Positions 57,628 to 64,000 of a stretch of 64,000 nucleotides of DNA are shown one piece after another (position 1 is the first letter of the stretch; every line of letters begins with the position of its first letter). The stretch covers positions 372,001-436,000 of the forward strand of contig NZ_JFHD01000002.1 in the NCBI RefSeq assembly GCF_000698575.1, in the 5' to 3' direction. Source of the stretch: Caballeronia zhejiangensis (lineage in GTDB: Bacteria; Pseudomonadota; Gammaproteobacteria; Burkholderiales; Burkholderiaceae). A program made the position numbers and the translations under genes. The notes under the pieces were generated by a model. That model did not search any database. It had not been told where the DNA came from and saw nothing but the letters and a program-made list of their open reading frames with translations.

Positions 57628-58200
57628 TTACTGAGCCGCGGCGCGATCCTGATGCCGCGCGAGGAAATCGAGCGCGAATGCGCGCAAGTCCTTGTGAACG
57701 AGGGTGCCTTCGGGCAACTGGCCTTCCTTGAGCGTCTTTTCGCCTTTGCCGGTCAGCACGAGATGCGTGGGAAAGCCGAGCGCCGCGCCCGCCTGGAGAT
57801 CGCGCAAAGAATCGCCGACGACCGGCGTATCTTCCGGATCGATCTCGAAGCGGTCGATGATCTGTTGCAGCATGCCGGGCCGGGGCTTTCTGCAATCGCA
57901 CTGATCTTCGGCCGTGTGCGGGCAGAAAAACACCGCGTCGATGCGCCCGCCGACGGCCGCGACCGCGCGATTCATCTTCTGATGCATTGCGTTGAGTGCG
58001 GCCATGTCGAATAGACCGCGCCCGATGCCCGACTGATTCGACGCGATCGCCACGCGATAGCCCGACTGGTTCAGCCGCGCGATCGCTTCGAGACTGCCGG
58101 GAATGGCGACCCATTCGTCCGGCGACTTGATGAAGGCATCCGAATCGACGTTGATGACGCCGTCGCGATCGAGGATGACCAGTTTGCGGTTCATGACCAT
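57628..58200 (-). CDS. gmhB: D-glycero-beta-D-manno-heptose-1,7-bisphosphate 7-phosphatase
   Basis: 190-aa HAD phosphatase making ADP-heptose precursor for LPS inner core. Nucleophile motif LDRDGVIN near residue 10, zinc loop CPHTAEDQCDCRKP near 100, and VVGDSLRDLQAG as the acidic motif. Two close ATGs (58200 and 58194); the second gives MNRKLVILDRDG. It lies 12 bp after glyS and 10 bp before plsC, so likely co-transcribed with the glycyl-tRNA synthetase genes. Confidence 0.95.
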   Translation of the reverse strand: MVMNRKLVILDRDGVINVDSDAFIKSPDEWVAIPGSLEAIARLNQSGYRVAIASNQSGIGRGLFDMAALNAMHQKMNRAVAAVGGRIDAVFFCPHTAEDQCDCRKPRPGMLQQIIDRFEIDPEDTPVVGDSLRDLQAGAALGFPTHLVLTGKGEKTLKEGQLPEGTLVHKDLRAFALDFLARHQDRAAAQ

Positions 58201-58212
58201 GGGCGGCGTTTC

Positions 58213-60312
58213 TTAAGCAGCGAGCTTCGAGATGTCGGCGACGCAGTTCATCTGCTGATGCAGCGCGTTGAGCAGCGCAAGACGATTGTTGCGCAGCGCC
58301 GGGTCTTCCGCGTTCACCATCACGTCGTTGAAGAACGTATCGACGGATTCGCGCAACGCGGCGAGCGCGGTGAGCGCCTCCGTATAGTTGCGCGCGGCGA
58401 GCTGGCTTTGCACGCGCGGCGTCACTTGCTCGATCTGCGCGTACAGATCCTTCTCGGCCGCTTCGACGAGCAGTTCCTTGTCGACCACCGAAGGCGCGCC
58501 TTGCTCCGACTTCTTCAGAATGTTCGAGATGCGCTTGTTGGCCGCCGCGAGCGCCGCGGCTTCCGGCAGCGCCGCGAATTCGCGCACGGCGTCGAGGCGC
58601 GCGACGATGTCGTCGAGGCGCGTCGGGTTCAGGCTCAGGACCGCTTCGATATCGTTCGCTTCGAAGCCGCGCTCGCGCAACAGTCCGCGCAGACGATCGA
58701 GGAAGAAGGCGTAGACCGCTTCGGTCGAATCGGCGACTTGCGGCATGCCCGCGAACTGACGTTGCGCCGCGCCGACGAGATCGCGCAGATCGACCGGCAG
58801 CTTCTTTTCGAGCAGGATGCGCAGCACGCCCAGCGCGTGACGGCGCAGCGCGAACGGATCTTTCTCGCCCGTCGGCGCGAGCCCGATGCCCCAGATGCCG
58901 ACGATCGTTTCGAGCTTGTCCGCGAGCGCGACCGCGGCACCGACGCCCGTCGACGGCGTTTCGTCGCCCGAAAAGCGCGGCTGATAGTGCTCCGAGCACG
59001 CGAGCGCGACTTCTTCCGGCTCGCCGTCGTGACGCGCGTAGTACGTGCCCATCGTGCCTTGCAGCTCGGGGAATTCACCGACCATGTCGGTCAGCAGATC
59101 CGCCTTCGCGAGACGCGCGGCGCGGCGCGTCAGCGCGGGATCGACCCCGACCATCGGCGCGATTTCGCCCGCGAGCGCTTCGAGACGCTCGACGCGCTGC
59201 AGCGTCGAGCCGAGCTTGTTGTGATAGACGACGTTCGCGAGCAGCGGCACGCGATCTTCGAGGCGCTTCTTCTTGTCCTGCGTAAAGAAGAACTTTGCGT
59301 CGGCGAGGCGCGGGCGCACGACGCGCTCGTTGCCTTCGACGATCTCGCCGGGCGTCTTCGTATCGATATTCGACACGATCAGAAAACGCGAGCGCAGCTT
59401 GCCGTTCTGGTCCGTGAGCGCGAAGTATTTCTGGTTCGTCTGCATCGTGAGGATCAGGCATTCCTGCGGCACCTGCAGGAATTCCTCGTCGAAGCGGCAT
59501 TCGTAGACGACCGGCCATTCGACGAGCGCGTTCACTTCGTCGAGCAGCGCTTCGGGCATCACGACGCGATCTTCGCCCGCAAACGCCTGCAGTTGCGTGC
59601 GGATCGATTCGCGGCGATCGTCGAAGTTCGCGACGACGCGGCCTTTGTCGAGCAGGGTGTCGGCGTAGTCGTCGGCATGAGCGATCGCGACGAAGCCTTC
59701 CGACATGAAGCGATGCCCGATGGTCGTATCGCCCGCATCGACGCCAAGCGCGCTGACCGGCACGACGTCGCGGCCGTGCATCGCGATCAGGCGCTGCACC
59801 GGACGCACGAACTGCACGCTGGTGCCGTCCGGACGCTGATACGTCATGACCTTCGGAATGGGCAGCTTGCCGAGGGTTTCGTCGAGCGCGGCTTGCAGGC
59901 CGTCGGCGAGCGTCGCGCCGGGCGCGGCGTAGCGCAGGAAGAAGGCTTCGGCCTTGCCGTCCTGCGCGCGTTCGAGTTCGGCGATGGGAAAGTCGGGGAA
60001 GCCGAGCGCCGCGAGTTTCTTCGCGAGCGGCGGCGTGGGGTTGCCTTCCTTATCGAGCGCGACCGTTACCGGCAAGACTTTCTCGCGCACCTGCTTTTCC
60101 GGCGCGACATCGCGCACATTGCGGATGAGCACGGCGAGGCGGCGCGGCGTCGCGTACTTTTCGAACGAAGGCGCGCCGTCGATGAGATCGCGCGCGGCGA
60201 GACGCTCGACGATGCCATCGGCGAAAGCGGTGCCGAGACGCGCAAGCGCTTTCGGCGGCAGTTCTTCGGTGAGCAGCTCGACGAGGAGCGAAGCGTGGTT
60301 GGATTGCGTCAT
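58213..60312 (-). CDS. glyS: Glycine-tRNA ligase beta subunit
   Basis: 699-aa beta subunit of heterotetrameric GlyRS, responsible for tRNA binding. Family start [19 protein letters not shown], then [14 protein letters not shown] and the HD-like [26 protein letters not shown]-terminal DALR-type anticodon-binding region (about 570-690). ATG 60312 chosen ([10 protein letters not shown]); the 28 upstream in-frame codons overlap glyQ in another frame. 17 bp after glyQ. Confidence 0.97.
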   Translation of the reverse strand: MTQSNHASLLVELLTEELPPKALARLGTAFADGIVERLAARDLIDGAPSFEKYATPRRLAVLIRNVRDVAPEKQVREKVLPVTVALDKEGNPTPPLAKKLAALGFPDFPIAELERAQDGKAEAFFLRYAAPGATLADGLQAALDETLGKLPIPKVMTYQRPDGTSVQFVRPVQRLIAMHGRDVVPVSALGVDAGDTTIGHRFMSEGFVAIAHADDYADTLLDKGRVVANFDDRRESIRTQLQAFAGEDRVVMPEALLDEVNALVEWPVVYECRFDEEFLQVPQECLILTMQTNQKYFALTDQNGKLRSRFLIVSNIDTKTPGEIVEGNERVVRPRLADAKFFFTQDKKKRLEDRVPLLANVVYHNKLGSTLQRVERLEALAGEIAPMVGVDPALTRRAARLAKADLLTDMVGEFPELQGTMGTYYARHDGEPEEVALACSEHYQPRFSGDETPSTGVGAAVALADKLETIVGIWGIGLAPTGEKDPFALRRHALGVLRILLEKKLPVDLRDLVGAAQRQFAGMPQVADSTEAVYAFFLDRLRGLLRERGFEANDIEAVLSLNPTRLDDIVARLDAVREFAALPEAAALAAANKRISNILKKSEQGAPSVVDKELLVEAAEKDLYAQIEQVTPRVQSQLAARNYTEALTALAALRESVDTFFNDVMVNAEDPALRNNRLALLNALHQQMNCVADISKLAA

Positions 60313-60329
60313 TGTTCTAGCGAGCCTCG

Positions 60330-61358
60330 TCAAGCCTGTTCGTTGTTGCTGGGTTCGCCCGGCGGCGTGCTTTCCACCTTGAGCGGCGGCGCCCATGCCG
60401 GACGCTGCGCTTCCTGCTCGTCGCTGACGAGATCGCGATCGCCCTTGACCGGATTGCCGAGCATCGGGAAGCCGAGGGCTTCGCGCGAATCGTAATAAGC
60501 CTGCGCCACGAGGCGCGACAACGCACGGATGCGGCCGATATACGCCGCGCGCTCAGTCACGGAAATGGCGCCGCGCGCATCGAGCAGATTGAACGTATGG
60601 CCGGCCTTCAGCACGAGCTCATACGCGGGTAGCGCGAGCTTCGCATCGATCATCTTCTTCGCTTCTTCTTCGTAGCTCTTGAAGAACGTGAACAGCAGAT
60701 CGACGTTCGCGTGCTCGAAGTTGTACGTGGACTGCTCGACCTCGTTCTGGTGATACACGTCGCCGTAGGTGAGGCGGCGCAGTTCGCGGCCGTTCGGGCC
60801 GTCTTCTTCCCATTCGGTCCAGATGAGGTCGTACACGTTCTCGACCTTCTGCAGGTACATGGCGAGGCGTTCGAGACCGTAGGTGATTTCGCCGAGCACG
60901 GGCTTGCAGTCGATGCCGCCCGCTTGCTGGAAGTACGTGAACTGCGTCACTTCCATGCCGTTGAGCCACACTTCCCAGCCGAGTCCCCAGGCGCCGAGCG
61001 TCGGGTTCTCCCAGTCGTCCTCGACGAAGCGCACGTCGTTCTGCTTCAGATCGAAGCCGAGCGCTTCGAGCGAGCCGAGGTACAAATCGAGGATGTTTTC
61101 CGGCGCGGGCTTCAGCACGACCTGATACTGATAGTAGTGCTGCAGGCGGTTGGGATTCTCGCCATAGCGGCCGTCCTTCGGGCGGCGCGACGGTTGAACG
61201 TAGGCCGCGCGCCACGGCTCCGGGCCGATCGCGCGCAGGAACGTGTGGACGTGCGAGGTGCCTGCGCCGACTTCCATGTCGATCGGCTGGAGGAGCGCGC
61301 AGCCCTTTTCGTTCCAGTAGGACTGCAGCGTCAGAATGATTTGCTGGAAAGTGAGCAT
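60330..61358 (-). CDS. glyQ: Glycine-tRNA ligase alpha subunit
   Basis: 342-aa catalytic alpha subunit of GlyRS. Motifs: [55 protein letters not shown] and [19 protein letters not shown] lineage-specific tail of about 40 residues extends beyond E. coli GlyQ. First of glyQ-glyS-gmhB-plsC. Confidence 0.97.
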   Translation of the reverse strand: MLTFQQIILTLQSYWNEKGCALLQPIDMEVGAGTSHVHTFLRAIGPEPWRAAYVQPSRRPKDGRYGENPNRLQHYYQYQVVLKPAPENILDLYLGSLEALGFDLKQNDVRFVEDDWENPTLGAWGLGWEVWLNGMEVTQFTYFQQAGGIDCKPVLGEITYGLERLAMYLQKVENVYDLIWTEWEEDGPNGRELRRLTYGDVYHQNEVEQSTYNFEHANVDLLFTFFKSYEEEAKKMIDAKLALPAYELVLKAGHTFNLLDARGAISVTERAAYIGRIRALSRLVAQAYYDSREALGFPMLGNPVKGDRDLVSDEQEAQRPAWAPPLKVESTPPGEPSNNEQA

Positions 61359-61488
61359 GATTGCCTTTTGCGGGCGAACGCGGCGCGGCCATCGTCGTGA
61401 CGACGCGACTCGGAGGCTCGGCCGAAGTACTTAAACGGAGAATTTTAGCCGAACGGACGGGCGGGTGCGGCTTTTTGGGAGAAGGCGG

Positions 61489-61513
61489 GCCGCGTCGCAT
61501 CGCGCGACGCGGC
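61489..61513. terminator. Hairpin between lnt and glyQ
   Basis: GCCGCGTCGC (61489-61498) and GCGACGCGGC (61504-61513) make a perfect 10-bp stem with loop ATCGC. TTTGTTT follows on the plus strand; on the minus strand it lies 18 bp beyond the lnt stop. A likely end of lnt transcription. Confidence 0.6.
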
Positions 61514-61530
61514 TTTGTTTCAGCCGATGT

Positions 61531-63198
61531 TCAACGCTCGCCCGAACGTTTCCGATTCGGCGCGAATGCAAACGCGAACGCCAGCAGAATCAGCGATACC
61601 GCGATCACCGTCATGTTCCCGCTCGTCACATACGGCGTGCTGCCCGACGTGCCTTGCACGCGCGCTTCGAGCACGCCCGTGGCGAACGTCGGCAGCTTCG
61701 AGATGACATCGCCGTTGGCCGCGATCGCCGCCGTCATGCCGGTGTTGGTCGCGCGCAGCATCGGCCGGCCGGTTTCCATCGACCGCATCCGTGCGATCTG
61801 CAAGTGCTGATCGAGCGCGATGGTATTGCCGAACCACGCGAGATTCGTCGAGTTGATGAGAATGCCCGCGGGCGTTTCCTGCTCGCGGATCGTGCGCGCG
61901 ATCTCTTCGCCGAAGATGTCCTCGTAGCAGATATCGACGGCGACCGGCTGGTTGTGCACGACGAATGCCTTCTGCGCGATCGGCCCGCGCGCGAGATCGC
62001 CGAGCGGAATGCCCATCATGCGCACGAACCAGTGAAAGCCGGGCGGCACGAATTCGCCGAAGGGCACGAGATGATGCTTGTCGTAGCGATACACGCCGTT
62101 CACATGCGGCGTGACGCCGAAGAGACTGTTGGTGAAATCGGTTGCGCGGCCATCGGGCAGAATCGTGACGCCGATCGCGCCGAAGAGAATCGACGAGTTC
62201 GTGTCGTCGGCGAAATTGCGGATCGCGACGGCGAAATCCTGCGGAATCTGCACCGACAGCACCGGCAGCGCGGTTTCCGGCGTGACGATCAGATCAGCGG
62301 GCTTCTCGGTGATGAGGCGCTTGTAGAGCGCGAGCGAGTCATCGACGCCCGACTGCTCGAACTTCATTTCCTGCTTCACGTTGCCTTGCAAGAGACGCAC
62401 GTCGAGCGGTGCGTTGGCGGGCGTCGTCCATTGGACGAGCGACAGCAGCATGCCCGCGACGATCAGCGCAACCGCGACGACGCCCGGCGCGAACGCGAGC
62501 CGCCGCGTCTTGCGCAAGTGATAGACGGCCTGCACGATCAGCGCGGCGACGAGCGCGAGCACCCAGCCGACGCCGTACACGCCGACGATCGCGCTGAAGC
62601 CCTTGAGCGGACCGTCGACTTGCGCATAACCGCTCGCGAGCCAGGGAAAGCCGGTGAACACGAGGCCGCGCAGCCATTCGCCGAGCGCCCAGGCGCTCGC
62701 GAACGCGAACGCGCCGTGCCATGTCGGCGCATAGCGCGGCGATGCTTCGATGTCGCGTGCGGTGGCGGCGTCTTCATCGCCGAAGCGCGCGCGCCCCGCG
62801 ACGAACGACCAGACCACGCTCGACAACGCCGGATAGATCGCGAGATACAGCGAGAACAGTGCGACGGCGGCGGCGGCGAGCGGCGCGGCCATGCCGCCGT
62901 AGACATGCATGCTGATGTAGAGCCACCACACGCCCGTCACGAAGTTGCCGAAGCCGAATGCCCAGCCTGTCGCGGCGGCGCTTTTCCAGCCGTTCGTGCG
63001 CGAGAGCCACGAGAAGAACAACGCGAACACGGCGAGCTCGATCCATCCGCCGTGCGGCGTCGGCGCGAAGGAGAGCGTATTGATCGCGCCGAGCACGGCG
63101 GCGACGAGGTAATGCCAGAACGGCAATGCGCGACGCGTATCGGGTGTCACGGAGACGTCGCGTTGACGGGAGAGAAAGCGAAACGATGAATCGGCCAT
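61531..63198 (-). CDS. lnt: Apolipoprotein N-acyltransferase
   Basis: 555-aa inner-membrane enzyme adding the third acyl chain to lipoproteins. N-terminal region with about six to seven helices, then the nitrilase-like periplasmic domain. Catalytic residues are visible: Glu in VTPETALPVLS, Lys in YRYDKHHLVPFGE and Cys in VDICYEDIFGEE. A final helix near 520-540 anchors the C-terminus. Follows corC by 81 bp, the usual ybeX-lnt order. Confidence 0.96.
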   Translation of the reverse strand: MADSSFRFLSRQRDVSVTPDTRRALPFWHYLVAAVLGAINTLSFAPTPHGGWIELAVFALFFSWLSRTNGWKSAAATGWAFGFGNFVTGVWWLYISMHVYGGMAAPLAAAAVALFSLYLAIYPALSSVVWSFVAGRARFGDEDAATARDIEASPRYAPTWHGAFAFASAWALGEWLRGLVFTGFPWLASGYAQVDGPLKGFSAIVGVYGVGWVLALVAALIVQAVYHLRKTRRLAFAPGVVAVALIVAGMLLSLVQWTTPANAPLDVRLLQGNVKQEMKFEQSGVDDSLALYKRLITEKPADLIVTPETALPVLSVQIPQDFAVAIRNFADDTNSSILFGAIGVTILPDGRATDFTNSLFGVTPHVNGVYRYDKHHLVPFGEFVPPGFHWFVRMMGIPLGDLARGPIAQKAFVVHNQPVAVDICYEDIFGEEIARTIREQETPAGILINSTNLAWFGNTIALDQHLQIARMRSMETGRPMLRATNTGMTAAIAANGDVISKLPTFATGVLEARVQGTSGSTPYVTSGNMTVIAVSLILLAFAFAFAPNRKRSGER

Positions 63199-63244
63199 TG
63201 ATGACGGTCGAGATGAAACGGCAAAAGCGAGTGTAGGACTGACA

Positions 63245-63272
63245 GCGGGCGCCGTTCGGCTGCGGCGCCCGC
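63245..63272 (-). terminator. Strong hairpin between corC and lnt
   Basis: GCGGGCGCCG (63245-63254) and CGGCGCCCGC (63263-63272) form a perfect 10-bp GC-rich stem 7 bp after the corC stop. No U-run, so possibly an mRNA stabiliser or partial stop. Confidence 0.5.
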
Positions 63273-63279
63273 GAAGCGC

Positions 63280-64000
63280 TTAGTCGCGCAGTTCGTCTTC
63301 GTCGTCGCCCGCGTGGTGATGTTGCTGCGCGAGATTCGGCACGCGCCGCACGAGAAGAACGTGAATCTGGCGGGCGTCGCCGCGCAGGATCTCGAACACG
63401 AAATCGTCGATGCGTACTTTTTCGCCGCGATGCGGCACGCGCCCGAAGCGATGCGTGACGAGTCCGCCGATGGTGTCGACTTCTTCGTCGGAGAAATCGG
63501 TGCCGAATTCCTCGTTGAATTGCTCGATGCCGGTGAGCGCGCGCACGCGATACTTGCCGTCGGGCGTCGCGATGATATTGCCGGCTTCCTCGTCGAAGTC
63601 GTATTCGTCCTCGATGTCGCCGACGATCTGTTCGAGCACGTCCTCGATCGTGATGAGGCCGGCGACGCCGCCGTATTCATCGACGACGATCGCGATGTGA
63701 TTGCGGTTCACGCGAAAGTCGTGCAGCAGTACGTTCAGACGCTTCGATTCGGGGATGAAGACGGCGGGGCGCAGCATGCCGCGCACGTCGAATTCTTCTT
63801 CGGCGTAGTAGCGCAGCAGGTCTTTCGCGAGCAGCACGCCGATGACGTTGTCGCGATTGCCTTCGTACACCGGATAGCGCGAGTGTGCTTTTTCGAGCAC
63901 GAAGGGGATGAATTCCGCGGGCGTTTCCGCGATGTTGATGGCGTCCATCTGGGCGCGCGGCACCATGATGTCGCGCGCGCAGAGGTCGGACACCTGAAAG
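63280..64000 (-). CDS. corC: CorC/HlyC-family CBS-domain protein (5' end outside window)
   Basis: 240 codons visible, frame open through the right edge (FQVSDLCARDIMVPRAQM is the first visible sequence). Two CBS repeats (VPRAQMDAINIAETPAEFIPFV, HSRYPVYEGNRDNVIGVLLAKDLL; IPESKRLNVLLHDF, IAIVVDEYGGVAGLITIED) followed by the CorC_HlyC C-terminal domain (DGKYRVRALTGIEQFNEEFGTDF). Roughly 50 N-terminal residues are missing. Linked to Mg/Co efflux and, via its position before lnt, to envelope functions. Confidence 0.94.
   Translation of the reverse strand, partial: FQVSDLCARDIMVPRAQMDAINIAETPAEFIPFVLEKAHSRYPVYEGNRDNVIGVLLAKDLLRYYAEEEFDVRGMLRPAVFIPESKRLNVLLHDFRVNRNHIAIVVDEYGGVAGLITIEDVLEQIVGDIEDEYDFDEEAGNIIATPDGKYRVRALTGIEQFNEEFGTDFSDEEVDTIGGLVTHRFGRVPHRGEKVRIDDFVFEILRGDARQIHVLLVRRVPNLAQQHHHAGDDEDELRD

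Overview
The window is a contiguous, GC-rich (roughly 62-65% by eye) chromosomal segment. Its gene content and order (queA-tgt-yajC-secD-secF; recG-oxyR-catalase-dps-ubiA; hrcA/nadK/recN; grpE-dnaK-dnaJ; glyQ-glyS-gmhB-plsC) match Burkholderia sensu lato, most likely a Paraburkholderia- or Caballeronia-type betaproteobacterium. No tRNA, rRNA, insertion sequence, prophage or CRISPR array was recognised. Almost everything is core housekeeping DNA. The points of interest are in regulatory leaders, small ORFs missed by length cut-offs, and a few compositional islets.

Layout: 1-3.1 kb, pqiA-type membrane proteins (minus), then cytochrome b561 and two YceI periplasmic proteins (plus). 3.2-4.5 kb, a small low-GC islet with a truncated DUF5672 gene and a GT2 glycosyltransferase, bracketed by look-alike terminator hairpins. 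4.7-10.6 kb, the queA-tgt-yajC-secD-secF block (minus). 10.7-17.5 kb, recG, oxyR, a 28-codon mini-ORF, monofunctional catalase, a 50-aa membrane peptide, dps and ubiA (plus), an oxidative-stress block. 17.8-19.1 kb, a two-domain methyltransferase-like protein. 19.1-26.1 kb (minus), proC, yggS, glycolate oxidase glcF/glcE/glcD and a D-lactate-dehydrogenase-like flavoprotein, with cobO diverging. 26.8-28.6 kb, an AT-richer stretch containing aroG and its leader. 28.6-35.4 kb, tldD, a Nit-type amidase and yhdP (minus). 35.6-44 kb, glnE, recN, nadK, hrcA, hemH and hslR. 44.2-50.3 kb, grpE, dnaK, dnaJ and a pabB-pabC fusion. 50.3-52.3 kb, galactonate dehydratase with a divergent GntR regulator. 52.3-55.8 kb, an ETHE1-like metallo-beta-lactamase protein, a DedA-rhodanese fusion, an EamA transporter and gloA. 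55.8-64 kb (minus), YgjP-like protease, plsC, gmhB, glyS, glyQ, lnt and a partial corC.

The strongest unexpected signal lies upstream of aroG (DAHP synthase, minus strand, 28308-28545). There is a good sigma70-like promoter, then a 26-codon leader peptide with the run FYFYFFW. Four mutually complementary RNA segments follow the layout of a classical amino-acid attenuator: 1:2 protector, 2:3 antiterminator, and 3:4 intrinsic terminator with a U8 tail. This predicts that aroG is controlled by translation-coupled attenuation sensing charged Phe/Tyr/Trp tRNAs.

Other notable points: heat-shock (sigma32-like) promoters before grpE and dnaK with no CIRCE element seen despite hrcA nearby; a GntR regulator whose conserved N-terminus extends upstream of the only canonical start, suggesting an ATT/ATC start; a divergent pair of sulfur-handling proteins (MBL persulfide-dioxygenase-like and rhodanese-DedA fusion); and several uncharacterised small ORFs.
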